From the NCBI GenBank assembly GCA_963682025.1, contig OY821520.1, positions 179,680,626 to 179,744,625 of the forward strand: 64,000 nt of DNA. Direction: 5' to 3'. How positions within the stretch are numbered: the stretch's first letter is position 1; every line of letters starts with the position of its first letter. The stretch is from Cordilura impudica (taxonomy: Eukaryota; Arthropoda; Insecta; Diptera; Scathophagidae). The notes under the pieces were generated by a model. It had not been told where the DNA came from and searched no databases. It was given only the letters and a program-made list of their open reading frames with translations. Below are positions 33,960-46,264 of this stretch, one piece after another. A program made the translations under genes and the position numbers.

Positions 33960-34602
33960 AATGACATTCCACAACAATGTCATGAATTCAAGAAAAATCC
34001 GGTGTTGTCCTGAACTACGATGTTTCCCCATTTAACAATAAACAATTAAAACAAATTTTAAATTTAAATCTTCTAATACATGTTTTCTCAATTGTTTTTC
34101 TTTTTCGTTTGTTTTGCTTCGCCTTTTTGCTGTCAGTGTTATATTTGGTTACAAAAAAATAATATTTTGCACTAAACAATAAGTGGTTCGTATGAAATAA
34201 AAAGATGGCAATAATAATTTTACGACGTTTTGTATATTTCGTCATCTAAAAATGATTTTCTCTTAAATTGGTAATAACATTTCTTTTAAAGATTGAAATG
34301 TCTAAATTTTGCAAAAATAAATAAACCAATAGAATTTTTATTTTATTAATTTTATGTTCTGGATAGTTTTTTTTTTTTTTATCTATGCTACTTAAAATAT
34401 CAATTCCACTTAAGAAATTGAAACTGGTTTCATATCGATAAAATTTGTCAGTTTACGTTTTCTGAAGAAGCCAAATATGGTTTCAATTCCACTTTCGATC
34501 GGAATTTGTTTCTGTGGCATGCCTGTCAGTTTTGTTGTATTTCATCACTTAAATCGAATAAAAAATTATACAAATACTATAAATTTTCGTTTTTTTTTTC
34601 AG
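33960..34602. other. end of the large Spt6 intron
   Basis: No gene is seen. It contains T- and A-rich sequence and ends in the polypyrimidine tract and CAG acceptor at 34591-34602. Confidence 0.6.
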
Positions 34603-37600
34603 ATCTCTTCAAGAAGGACAAGACATCTTCGGGGTCGATTTTGATTATGATGACTTTTCTAAGTATGAAGAAGATGAATATGAAGATGATTCCGAAGGAG
34701 AAGAACTCGATGAAGAACCAGGAGATGATCGAGGAAGAGTAAAAAAGAAAGTAACAAAGAAATTACCGAAGAAAACTATATTTGATTTATATGAACCTAG
34801 TGAATTAAAACGCGGGCATTTCACAGATCTGGATAATGAAATTAGAAAGACTGATATTCCTGAACGTATGCAACTTAGACAAATTCCTGTGACACCCGTT
34901 CAAGAAGGTTCTTCTGAATTAGACAACGAGGCAGAATGGATATATAAGCTAGCTTTTTGTAAACTTCCAGTATCTCAAAACGATAAAAGTGAATCAATTC
35001 GTGAGAAATATAAAAAACCTTCTAGTGCAGTAGGAAAAATTAAGCAAGCTTTAGAATTTATTAGAAATCAACAACTAGAAATTCCCTTTATATCTTTTTA
35101 CCGTAAAGAGTACGTTAAACCAGAGTTAACTACAGACGATTTATGGAAAATATACTACTATGACGAACGTTGGTGCCAATTGCTTGGTAGAAAAAACAAA
35201 CTTCTGATACTTTTTGAAAAAATGCGCAACTATCAATTAAATGAAATAATGACGAAAAGAGATGATGACCTACCAGAAGATATTCGTTTAATTAAAGACG
35301 ATGATTTTGAACGTTTGCGCGATGTTCAAACTATGGAGGAATTAAAGGATGTTCATATGCAATTTCTCTTATATTACACGCACGAAATACCAAAGATGCA
35401 GGAAGAAGAACGAAAAAAAGAAAGAGAGTTAAAAAAGCAACAAAGAAGAGAGCAACGACGAAAAAATATGGAAAATAGCGATGAACAACAATCGGAAGAA
35501 TTAAATTCAGACCAAGAAAGTCCAGACGAGTCTGATGTTCCGGAGGAACATTTAAAGCAAGCTAAGGATTCGGGTCCATATGCTATGTGCCGTAAAGCAG
35601 GTATTTGTGGTTTTGCCAAGCACTTTGGATTATTTCCGGAGCAGTTTGCTGAAAATGTTCGTGACGGGTACCAGCGCCATGAAGTGGATCAACAGGCAAT
35701 AAGTCCCACAGATTTAGCTAAACAGTATTTGTGTCCCAAATTTATGACAATAGATGAAATTATACACGCTGCTAAATTTGTGGTTGCGAGGCAGTTATCT
35801 AGAGAACCATTGTTAAGAAAAACGGTTCGAGAAGTATTTTTTGAAAGAGCCAAAATAAATGTACGTCCAACCAAGCAGGGTATTAAAGAAATAGATGAAA
35901 ACCATGTTTGTTATCCAATGAAATATTTGTCCAATAAGCCGGTTAGAGAGCTTGTCAGTGATCAATTTCTTAGACTTATGATGGCTGAGGAAGATAATCT
36001 CATAACCATAAATATTGCAGATGAATTTGAAGGAAACACTTCAAGTTCTTATATAAACGAATCAAAACAACTTTACCAACGCGACGAGTTTTCAAAAGTT
36101 GTGCAGGAATGGAATTCTCTTCGAGCTGAGTGCGTAGAGTTGGCACTTAAGAAAATGATTATACCTGACTTAAAAAAGGAATTAAAAATTATTGTCTTAG
36201 CAGAAGCAAAGGAATTCGTTTTAAAATCATGTTGTTCAAAATTAGGAAATTGGTTAAGAGTAGCACCTTATAAGCCAGATTTTTCTGACGAATATACTTT
36301 TGATGACTGGGGAGCTGTAAAGGGAATTCGTGCACTTGGTATTGCATATGTACCAGATTATTCACAAGCCGCGTTTGGTGCACTCATTAGCCCAGAAGGA
36401 GACGTAAGTGATTACTTGCGTTTACCTCATATACTAAAACGCAAAAGCTCTTACCGGGCAGAAGAAAAATCTTTAAAACTATCTGATCTTCGAAATTTAA
36501 AAGAATTTATTCGAAATAAAAAACCACATGTTATTGCAATAGGTGGAGAATCTAGAGAGGCACAAATGATTCAAACCGATATCCAGGAGATAATTAAGGA
36601 ACTCGTAGAAGAGGAACAATTTCCAAGCATTGCAGTTGAAATTGTTGATAATGAGTTTGCAAAAATTTACGCAAACTCTCAAAAAGGTGCGTCCGACTTC
36701 AAGGAGTATCCAACGTTGTTAAAGCAAGCTGTCTCACTGGCACGAAAAATGCAAGATCCTCTTTTAGAGTATTCACAACTTTGTGGAGCGGATGAAGAAA
36801 TATTATGCTTGCGGTATCATTCTTTGCAAGAACAATTGCCGAAGGAGGAGTTATTAGAGCATCTGTATATTGAATTTATTAATCAAACCAACGAAGTTGG
36901 CGTGGACATAAATATGGCAGTACAAAATTCGTACACACTAAATTTGGTTCAATTTATCTGTGGCTTAGGTCCAAGAAAAGGTGCGGCTTTAGTGAAAATA
37001 CTTAAACAATCTAACCAACGATTAGAAAATAGAACTCAGTTGGTTACTTTGTGCCATTTGGGACCCAAAGTGTTCATAAATTGTTCTGGATTTATTAGAA
37101 TTGATACGAGTTCCCTAGGAGATAGCACGGAGGCCTATGTAGAGGTATTAGACGGATCGAGAGTTCATCCTGAAACTTATGAATGGGCTCGAAAAATGGC
37201 AATAGATGCAATGGAGTATGACGATGAAGAAACGAATCCAGCAGGAGCTTTGGAAGAAATTCTTGACAGTCCAGAAAGACTTAAAGATCTTGACCTGGAC
37301 GCATTTGCCGTCGAACTCGAGCGTCAAGGTTTTGGCAACAAAAGTATAACATTGTATGATATTAGAGCAGAGTTAAATTCCTTATATAAAGATTTAAGAA
37401 CACCATATCGCTCAGCCAACTCGGAAGAGTTATTTGATATGCTAACTAAAGAAACTCCAGAATCGTTTTATGTTGGTAAAATGGTTTTGGCTACTGTAGC
37501 TGGTATTTCTCATCGTAAACCACAAGGAGAACAATTGGATCAAGCAAACCCTGTTAGAAATGATGATACCGGCAATTGGCAATGTCCTTTCTGTTTGAAA

Positions 37601-39265
37601 GATGATTTTCCTGAACTTTCGGAGGTATGGAATCATTTTGATGCAGGTGCATGTCCAGGTCAGGCGACTGGAGTTAAATTGCGGCTAGACAATGGTGTGT
37701 CCGGTTTTATTCATATAAAAAATTTGTCGGACAAACATGTAAAAACTCCAGAAGATCGTGTTCAAGCTGGTCAAGCAATTCACGTAAGGATTATTAAAAT
37801 TGATGTAGATCGTTTTTCGGTTGATTGTTCGTCAAAGAGTTCCGATTTAATGGACAAAAATCACGAGTGGCGGCCCAGGCGAGATTCATTCTACGATTAC
37901 GAACAGGAGGAAAAGGATAATGCCAAGGAAAATGATCAAAAACAAGTTCGTGCTAAACAACAATATGTAAAACGTGTCATAATTCATCCGTCATTTCATA
38001 ATAAGTCCTATGCTGAAGTTTTAAAAATAATGGAAACAATGGACCAAGGCGAGGTCGTTGTACGTCCTTCAAGCAAAGGCTCTGATCATTTAACTGTTAC
38101 TTGGAAAGTGACTCACGACATTTATCAGCATATAGATGTACGCGAAGAGGGCAAAGAAAATGCTTTCAGTTTGGGACAGAGTTTATTGATTGGTAATGAT
38201 GAGTTTGAAGATTTAGACGAAATAATTGCAAGACATGTTAATCCAATGGCAGCTTGCGCTCGGGAGCTTTTAACATATAAATATTATCGTGATACAGGTG
38301 GTGGTTTGAAGGATAAATTGGAAGAATTGCTTAAAGATGAAAAATTAAAGGACCCTAGAAAGATTCATTATTTTATATCTGCCTCAAAGAACTATCCAGG
38401 TAAATTTTTATTATCCTACTTGCCAAAAAACAAGTGTCGACACGAGTATGTAACAGTGGTTCCAGAAGGTTACCGGTTTAGAGGGCAAGTCTTTGATTCC
38501 TTAAATGGGTTTCTTAAATGGTTCAAAGATCATTATTCAGATCCTATTTTATCAAATACGCCAATATCAACTTCTCACTCAAATTCAAGTGTTCGAGTAA
38601 GTGGCGGATACGACACACCACTGAACAGCGATTCTAAGTCTTCTTCTCAACAAATGACACAAAGTGCTGCATTACACACTCCACATTTCTCAAGCACACC
38701 AGGATATCAAGGAGGATATGTAAATACCCCCTACACACCTAGTGGTCAAACTCCATTTATGACTCCATACACAACTCCGCATACATCTCAAACGCCACGA
38801 TACGGTAATTCAACACCTAGTCCCAGTTCGGCGACGTCCCACATAAACTACGGCCATCAATCTCACAACATGAAAACCGCGAAAGACTCTGTATACCATG
38901 CTCCATCTCCGAGAAGCCTTGATATGAATTCTCATAGTAAAGCACACCGCCCTCAACGTAACAACGAAAGCATTGAATGGCAATTAGCTTCTGATTCATG
39001 GGCAAGACGAAAACGTCAAACCTCTTTGGCGCCACCAACGCGGACTGTTACGAACGATTCAGTTAGGGCTTCCAATTTTGGAATGCCTCCTACAAGCATG
39101 GACTATTCTCAAACAACAACAACACATCAATATTTAGAAGAACATCGAGTAAAATCCTTCGAATATCAAAAAAGTCCAAGATCCATACGTAGTACGCCAC
39201 GCACGAATACCTCACCTCATTCTATGAATTTAGGTGATTCGACGCCGCTTTATGATGAAAATTAA
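34603..39265 (+). CDS. Spt6: Spt6 transcription elongation factor / histone chaperone, large last exon
   Basis: This exon is one continuous frame of about 1,553 residues ending TAA at 39263. It opens with SLQEGQDIFGVDFDYDDF, the segment that binds Iws1/Spn1 in homologues, then an acidic stretch. The core follows: helix-turn-helix region; YqgF/RNase H-like domain (about 36290-36690, DDWGAVKGIRALGIAYVPD); helix-hairpin-helix domain (about 36920-37110, VQFICGLGPRKGAALVKIL); S1 domain (about 37465-37850, GVSGFIHIKNLSDKHVKTPE); and tandem SH2 domains (about 37965-38560), including VVVRPSSKGSDHLTVTWKV, whose Arg is the phosphate-binding position of such domains. The Ser/Thr/Pro-rich tail (38560-39265) carries TPYTPSGQTPF-like repeats. 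Known role: a nuclear protein travelling with RNA polymerase II, binding its phosphorylated linker and histones H3-H4, restoring nucleosomes behind the polymerase. With the three small exons the visible protein is about 1,714 residues, near the fly length of about 1,800. No defect is seen. Confidence 0.97.
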
Positions 39266-39305
39266 TCATATTATTAAGTGAAGTACATTAACTACAAACG
39301 AAATC

Positions 39306-39311
39306 AATAAA
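39306..39311 (+). terminator. Spt6: polyadenylation signal AATAAA of Spt6
   Basis: AATAAA lies about 40 bases after the Spt6 stop. A second overlapping candidate, AAATAAATATATAAATAA, begins at about 39336. Either would give a very short 3' untranslated region. Confidence 0.6.
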
Positions 39312-39359
39312 CAATTATATTTATGTTACAACATGTAAATAAATATATAAATAACATTT

Positions 39360-40238
39360 CTTAATATATCTTTTTTTACCGCATTTACTTCACTAGATAC
39401 CAAAAGAAGAGCCGCATTTGAATGTTAGGTAGTTGAAAAGCGGTTGTTCGGAACCTTTTTTAAATTTTTTTTTTCCCCATTTACTCATACTGTTAGGTAG
39501 TATAAGTCAAAAGAGTAAAAAAAATCTAACATTTTGTATTTATTAACATTTAACTTATTTGGCCAGAACCAATTTTTGTAGTGAACATTCTATATTATTT
39601 TTTCAATGCCACAGAAACAATATTTCAAATCATATTTTAAAAAATCGGTTCAATTCAGATTGAAGAGAAATTTACCTGCTTTCAAACAAACACAAAAAAT
39701 CATGAAAATATCAATCTTTTGTCTGCTTCTGAAGGTACATCAAATGTGTCTATTACACATATTAAAATGTCGTCTTATATTCAATTTGAGCTATATACAA
39801 ATTTGAAGAAAGTGAGTTTTTGATGCCAAAACATGCCAGCGAAACCTATGGTATAAGTTTCAAAAAACAACACTATTTATTTGCAAAATGGTTTTCATAT
39901 TGTTTTTAATGTTATAATTACTAAAACATTCTAAAATTTTTCGGCAATCACCCTTTTAAATTTGCCCAACATATATAATTGTAAATTGATTTTTCTGATT
40001 TTTATTGAATTTCGAGTTTTGGCTTTTGAATGGAAATTTATGAGAAGTACCCAATGTTTAGATGACATATAGTTTAAACCAATCGTGAAATTTTTATAAA
40101 ACTAATTTCATAGAAATCCTTATGTCTTCGGCTTTAAATAATTTTGGGCTTATGGACTTGTCATTTTGTAAAAAAGGTAAACAAATTTCTTAATATACAA
40201 ATATCTCGAAATGCGTATCTTTAATTTTCTTATTTTTT
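39360..40238. other. intergenic AT-rich stretch
   Basis: No gene or known repeat boundary is recognised between the Spt6 3' end and the RNase H fragment at 40239. Short open frames here are Phe/Lys-rich and unconvincing. Confidence 0.5.
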
Positions 40239-40580
40239 CTACGGAAAACTATAACGACACAACGACACATAAAAGTTCAAAGTTAGGAAAAAAAGATGGG
40301 TTCCTTGAGTAAATGTGATTTTTAATGTCCCATTAGATTCTGGCCAATCTGTTTGTGTAAGCGGTTGTCTTTCCATATAATTCTCCCAATAGTACTCTGA
40401 TATGATCTGATCCCGAATAGCTTGCTCAGCATACATTTCCGAGCCATAGCACATCCGTCTCTGGCACTCTTTACCAACTACAGCTAGGTGACCTGAAACC
40501 CAGCTGATATTAGTGTTGTATTGCGAGAGTTGGTTTGCCGATCTTTTGCTTTCAGCTACACATTTGGATTTTGTGCGAGG
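40239..40580 (-). pseudogene. non-LTR RNase H fragment
   Basis: The minus strand reads TKSKCVAESKRSANQLSQYN then TNISWVSGHLAVVGKECQRR. This is the end of an RNase H domain as found in LOA/I-type non-LTR elements (.WVpGH.gv.GNE.AD.la). The remainder (GSEMYAEQAIRDQIISEYYW) is the variable tail. No RT or endonuclease is attached. It stands head to head with the env fragment that starts at about 40635 on the + strand. Confidence 0.6.
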
Positions 40581-40634
40581 GCAGTTGAAAACTTTGTAAT
40601 ATTTTTTATTAGAAAACTAATATTTTTGATTCAG

Positions 40635-41107
40635 TTGATGAACCCGAGGTTAAGAGAAAGAAATTGGAGGCGAATCATCTCTGCTTAAATTTACTCGCAT
40701 TAATATTGCTACTACCAATAATCTCTGGAACTCCAGTCAAAAATACAAAATTCGTACCCAAACGCGGAATCCATTTCGAAGAAGTGGGTACAGCATCTAT
40801 TTCAACTACTGAATGGAATCTATTGGTATACTACGATATAGACACTTACTGGTCAGAAACACCAATTCTAGCCAACGGGACGAAGTCATTAAGGACTCTT
40901 TGTAACATGATGTCCTATAATGAATCCTGTCGCAGTGTAATCAATCATTTTGAACACATGGAAAATAATATGCAGCTGGACAATCGATTGCTCCGAAGTA
41001 AAAGAGGACCATTAGATGTAGTCGGTAACGTTGCCCATTCACTATTTGGCATATTGGACTCTGAATATGCTAACCAGATGTCCAATACAATACTTGAAGT
41101 CAAGTAA
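40635..41107 (+). pseudogene. insect endogenous retrovirus envelope fragment (Baculo F-like)
   Basis: The open frame enters from a likely splice acceptor (TTTTTGATTCAG ending 40634) and has a hydrophobic signal segment (NLLALILLLPIISG). It continues with a Cys-containing ectodomain and a furin-type site RSKR, followed by a short hydrophobic segment (VVGNVAHSLFGILD) like that after the cleavage site of errantivirus and baculovirus F proteins. In the family this protein mediates membrane fusion. The frame stops at 41105, well short of a full envelope (about 450-500 residues). Decayed text continues to about 41600. No gag or pol on this strand is adjacent, so it is a fragment. There is no ATG at 40664, where the frame has TTG. 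Confidence 0.65.
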
Positions 41108-41109
41108 AA

Positions 41110-41880
41110 TGAGTCACATTTATTAAGGTTACTCAGAACCCAACCCACAATCGTCGATTCAACAATTAATATCATACAACAGGCTCAAATTCCAGCTAGA
41201 ACAAGGTTTGCGGAAGTAGAGCAGGAAATTAAATGTTACTCACTATCAATGCACGACGTCGACCAAGTACTACTCCAAATACATCTTAATCAACTGTTTA
41301 CCTCTGGGGTTTTACAACTAACTCTAATTGCGAACAATCTACAGAAAATATAATCTTCAATCCTGGGTACTCTTACTGATACACATAATGGAAAAAATAA
41401 TCCATTACTCCAGAACAAGTGCAAAATGAACTTAATCAAATCAAACTACATTCACCACTTTCTGTAGTCCTGCCATACTCAGATTTGTTGCAACTATTTA
41501 AGATTATGAAGTCACCATACCATTGGTTGACCGTGATCGATTCAAAATGTTTCACCTAATACCTATACCTTATTTAGTAAATAACACTATGATAGTCATC
41601 AAGCCATGTGCTACTTTTTTTTGGCACAATGACATCCCGTTATAAATAATTTACACAATTTATTTATATAAAAATAAAAATTTATTAAATTAATTTATTT
41701 GATAGAAAACACAAATTAAACAGTTGAAATTGTAAACTAAAACTGATTGAATTTTTATCAAAAGTATTTTACATTTTATGAAATCTTATTATATTTTAAA
41801 ATTATTAAAATTGAAAAAGGTACGGTAGATATTACTACAGTACATATAATTGTTTTGGTATCAATTTAAAGTTCCTACAG
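41110..41880. other. decayed env tail, then AT-rich DNA
   Basis: From 41110 to about 41600 the + strand still looks like degraded coding sequence continuing the env fragment, but stops occur in every frame. From 41640 to 41880 it is AT-rich and holds nothing recognisable. It may include the minus-strand 3' LTR of the neighbouring Gypsy element, whose borders I cannot fix. Confidence 0.4.
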
Positions 41881-41883
41881 ATA

Positions 41884-41893
41884 CTCCCCCTTC
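41884..41893 (-). promoter_or_regulatory. candidate polypurine tract of the minus-strand Gypsy element
   Basis: On the minus strand GAAGGGGGAG is followed by TATCTGTAGGAACTTT. A purine run at the downstream end of pol is where plus-strand DNA synthesis is primed in LTR elements. The 3' LTR would begin with TGTAGG. Confidence 0.4.
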
Positions 41894-42070
41894 AGTGAAT
41901 GCAAAAGCGTTCTGGGAGTTTAACATTCCTACCGGAATTAGTTGTTGAAGTCTTTTCCATTGAATGTGTGTTGAATTTATCATCAATTTTATTGTTAATA
42001 AAAAATGCTGGTTTCTGTCTGTCAACTGATATGATGTCTTTTTTGTTGTTGATTTGAACTTGAAATGTTT

Positions 42071-45011
42071 TTATATTGCGATTAAAACTAAAAACGGTCC
42101 AGAATATCTCGATTGAAGAGGTTTTTTATGAGAATCACGACGTATCCACACGTGTGTACTTGCAGCCAAATCCTTATTTATAAAGAACCGTTTAGATTTG
42201 CTTTGATGATATAATGGTTCTATGGGTTTGAGTTGAGATATAACTTCTCTTATAGTTGCTAAATGAAATGTTGACTCAATATGGCCAACAATTTTGAAAA
42301 ATATCCCGGGAAGCTGTAAAGTTTCTCCATACAAAATTTCTGCAGACGAAGCGCCAAAGTCTTTTTTTAAGCTTGTTCTGAGACCAAGCAGACCAAGCGG
42401 CTAACCCATCCATCAAAAAATGCTCGAAAAACTGTTTCAGCTTTAATGTCTTTGAGGGGGAATGCTTCTGGCCATCGGCTGTATCGATCAACGCAAGTTA
42501 ACAAATATGAAAATCCTTCTGATGGAGGTAAAGGTCCAACGATGTCTATGTGAATCATATGAAAACGATTGCTTATAATAGGGAAATTGACAAGGTCGCT
42601 TTTGGTATGTCTTGCAATTTTAGAACGTTTACGAGTGGCGCGTATACCAGGATGTGATAACGTATGTAAATTTTTATATATTTGTTCTCGGAATTCTTTG
42701 GGAACGTATGGGCAAGGGACGCCAGTAGACGTATCACAAAAAACTTGAATTGCCGTTATTTAAAAATTCAACGAAGACAAGTTTGACCTTACCTTTAGTC
42801 AGCATAAATGTTTTTAGTTGAGGGTCATCTATCTGAGCTTGGCTTAGCTTGTTATAGTCTACAGGTTGAATTCGAACTTCTGCTCTCGCAAGCGCATCGG
42901 CAATGACGTTTCTAACTCCACATAAGTGTCGAATATCAGTTGAAAATTGGGAGATAAAGTCGAGATGATTTATTTGTCGTGGTGATGCCTTTTCCAACTT
43001 TTGTTGAAAAGCAAAAGTTAAAAGACGATGATCAGTATAAATAATGAATTGACGAGCCTCCAACAAATGACGAATTGCTTTGTATATAGCCAACAACTCA
43101 CGGTCATACGTACTTTACTTTTCTTGAGTAGCATTGAGTCTCTTACTGAAAAAACCATGAATTATTAACTTGTTGTTCGAGAACAGCACCAATTGCGAAA
43201 TTAGATGCGTCAACCTTACGTGCCAGTTTTGCATTGGGTATTGGGTGGGACAAAAATGTACCATTAGCTAATTCTTGCTTACATGTGTTAAAGGCGGTTA
43301 TTGTTTTTTCAGTCCATGGAATTTCACGATCATCGTTCTTCTCTGTCATACCTTTAAAGAAATCATTTAGGAGAGCTTGAGACATCGCTCCAGGGGGAAG
43401 AAATTTGCGGTAAAAGTTAAGCATAGCCAAAAATCGTCTCAATTCTCTAATTGTTGTTGGGCGAGTATATTCGTTAATTGATTTGACTTTTTCTGCAAGT
43501 GGGCTGATGCCATTTGATGTTATATGATGTCCTAGAAAATCAATTTCAGCAGCACCAAACACACATTTTGCAGGATTGATGTTGTACTTTTTAAAACGTT
43601 CGAATAAAGTTTTAAGATGAAAAAGATGTTCTTCTTCGGATTTTGAGAAAATGCAAACATCATCGATGTAAACAAATACGCAAACTCCATCAATAAATCT
43701 TTGAAAGGTTTGAGCTGCGTTGCACAATCCAAAGGGCATTCTCAGAAACTCAAATAACCCAAAGGGTGTAATCACAGCAGTTTTTGGAATATCGTCTGGG
43801 TGGTCTGGAATCTGATAAAAAGCTTTAATTAAATCCAATTTAGAGAAAATTATCGATCCATGGAGGTTCATTTGAAAATCAGTCAAGTATGGAACTGGAT
43901 ATTTGTCAGAAACTGTGTTCTTGTTGAGAGCCCTGTAGTCACCCCAAGAACGCCATTCGCCATTTGGTTTTGCTATCATGTGAAGTGGGTTTGCCCAATT
44001 GCTGTTGGCTGGTCTTATAATTTCTTTATCCAACATATACTGGAATTCATCTTTAGCTGCTTTAAGTTTTACGCGATCTAGTAGTCATGGTTTACAAAAG
44101 ACAGGTGGACCACGACTGATGATATGATGGCAAGTATTATTACTTGATTAAAATGTATCATTTGGTGTAAAAATTTCTGGATAGTTCTTCACTATACTGT
44201 GGTAGGGAGTTTCACCAGAAACCATTTTAATTCCAACAAAAGAATCTTAAATAAAATTACCACTTGTTTTTAAATTGGGTTTACCATCAACTAAAACGCG
44301 GTTTTTGAGATCTAGAAGTAGATGGTAATGGCGCAGAAAATCATCCCCAATAATTGGACATGACACATCAGCAAGGATAAAATTCCATCGAAAACATCTG
44401 CGTAGACCCATATTAAGGGTGAGAACTATGTTACCATAAGTCTTGATTTCAGTGCCGTTTGCAGCGTACAGGGAAAGTTTTTGTGGTGTTTTACGATTTC
44501 TACAGGGATATACTGATATTTCTGCTCCAGTGTTGACAAGAAATGGTATTTTTGAATGTTTCTCGGTAATGAATAAACGACCATTATAAATTTCATCTAT
44601 ACAAGTCCTGCGACCGAACTTGTACGATAACACTTTAGTTTTTTGAAGTCTGAAGTTTCTTTGCATGGTTGAATGCATTTACGAGCTTTGTCGGCAAAAC
44701 GACGGTGAAAGGAAATTCCTTTCGAAAATATTTTCGTTTCGAATCGAATTACATAATAACCCTCCTGATTCATTTCTAAATTTTGAAAATGTTCTTGAAC
44801 GTGGGCGTGATCTAACAGATAAATATGCTTCACGTTGAGATGACCTGGATCGAGTTTCTAAAGCATCAATTCGCACGATCACAGCATCCAGCTTTTTTGA
44901 AAAATCGTTTGCATTTTCCTGTGAAGAGACTTCAGATACAAACATATAACAATAAATATGACGCCTATACCAATGCCACGTCAGCAACTTCGTTAATTCA
45001 CTGTAGACCAT
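42071..45011 (-). pseudogene. Ty3/Gypsy element of CsRn1/Kabuki type, gag-pol corpse
   Basis: The minus-strand order is as follows. A short gag remnant lies at 45011-44680. The protease is at 44678-44247 (PFLVNTGAEISVYP, where the usual DTG reads NTG, then SLYAANGTEIKTYG and CPIIGDDFLRHYHLLLDL). RT is at 44036-43143 (IFSKLDLIKAFYQIPDHPDD, TPFGLFEFLRMPFGLCNAAQ, VYIDDVCIF, with residues missing just before YIDDV). RNase H is at 43096-42734 (FIIYTDHRLLTFAF). Integrase is at 42558-42276 (MIHIDIVGPLPPSEGFSYLL, VDRYSRWPEAF), followed by a C-terminal domain to 42071. Stops at about 44246-44080 and frameshifts (for example at a T6 run near 43143) disable it. The protease and RT phrasing is typical of the CsRn1 clade. 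Confidence 0.82.
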
Positions 45012-45014
45012 TAA

Positions 45015-45868
45015 CTACACTCTCCACGGGATAATTTAAACCAACTATGATATATCAATTTTGTTGAACGTCCATTCAACGCGGGGAAGATTCGAAGCAG
45101 TCTACGATACATTTTTTTATTAGTCACTTTTTTATTTATTTACATTCGTTTCTATAACACACTACACTTTAAATACACGTTTTTATATGTTTATTTATAT
45201 TTATTGTTTACCTTCCATTGCACTTTTACACATATCGTATATTTATTTGTATTTATTTTTACTCAACATTTAATGCATTTATATTTTGTTACCAAACATA
45301 ATAATGCTTAATCAAACTAACGCAATGAAATTACTTAATCATTTATGACTAAAAACACTATTAAGCATTATTAAACCGAAACACAACAAAATACGCCGTT
45401 TAACTTATAACTATGTTAATATTTAGCTTTTTTTTTATCATTTTGGGTATAAAAACCCTAACAAAATAAAGAATAATTTTAGTAATACAACATATCGATT
45501 GTGTCTTGTTACTTAGTCATCGCTCTTCAAGTGGTTTAAGGGGAAAAACAAAAAGGAAATAAAGCTTACGTGTCAATTTTGATTTATATATGTATCGGTG
45601 TTGATCAACACTAACTTTATCCTTACATTTTAACTGCCATAACATTGGCAACTATCAATTTACGTTTAGTTAGAATTCTGACTAGTTCATAAGACTTTTG
45701 GTTAGGATTCTACAGTGAGATTCTGCACTGTCAGTAAAATAAAGTTTTTAGTTTAAAAATTACAACACGAAAACGAAGTCTTTTTATTTATGACTCAAAC
45801 ATAATTAACGAATGATTAAATGTAAAAAACGAATAGTTAAATATAATTGGCGAACTTTATAAATATAA
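45015..45868. other. probable 5' LTR/leader area of the minus-strand Gypsy, plus AT-rich DNA
   Basis: No gene is present. On the minus strand a TGTAGAATCCTAACC start lies near 45712, and TATA-like and AATAAA-like words follow, which would fit an LTR. I could not match it to a second copy and no primer-binding site was recognised, so the boundary is not claimed. Confidence 0.3.
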
Positions 45869-46264
45869 CTATATACTAGACCCCTGCACGAATACATTAT
45901 CTTCTCGTACACAGTTCACTAAGTTTTGTGTGTTCAACTGTATTATTTTTTTTAAATCGGTTCGAATGACACATTATGAAAACCCATATCATGTTAAAGC
46001 AGTAGTCAGTTTCAAACGAATCAATTTCAAGCATTAGTTTGATTCAAACGAATCAATGTTACACAGTAGTTTGATTTAAACAAAGCAACGCAATGCATAA
46101 TTTGATGTGTTCGAAAACACAAACAATAACAATTGTGAGTCTATAACACAGTCATGTATGGTAAACTGTTCAATGATGTGAGTTACAAAAATCTTCTAGC
46201 ATAAAAGTATTTTTAAGTCAGAAGGAAAAAATTAAGAAAAGGTAAATAATATACAAAAAAAGAT

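Larger units (their letters stand above)
22272..34602 (+). other. Spt6: ~12.3-kb Spt6 intron filled with mobile elements
   Basis: The donor is GTAAGT at 22272. The acceptor is a long T tract ending TTTTTTTTTCAG at 34602. The reading phase fits across it (GC plus A gives Ala). Inside lie a mini-me-like piece, a MITE, a foldback element, a Ty3/Gypsy corpse, a LOA-like non-LTR corpse and a Harbinger fragment, all listed separately. The stretch 22272-22980 holds nothing recognisable. A minus-strand open frame at 22530-22721 looks protein-like (NNKWDTILKIISAFIGYEDA) but I cannot name it. The stretch 23200-23560 also shows nothing recognisable. Confidence 0.88.

Noticed and set aside
35374..39038. 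Several minus-strand open frames within the Spt6 exon
   Set aside because: They are shadows of the acidic and Ser-rich coding strand. No independent start context or family match was seen.
40664..40666. Start of the env fragment at 40664
   Set aside because: The base triplet is TTG, not ATG. The frame is open upstream to a splice-acceptor-like site, so this was not taken as a true start.
45650..45760. 5' LTR of the minus-strand CsRn1-like element
   Set aside because: A TGTAGAATCC start is suggestive, but no matching second LTR and no primer-binding site were found, so no LTR feature was claimed.
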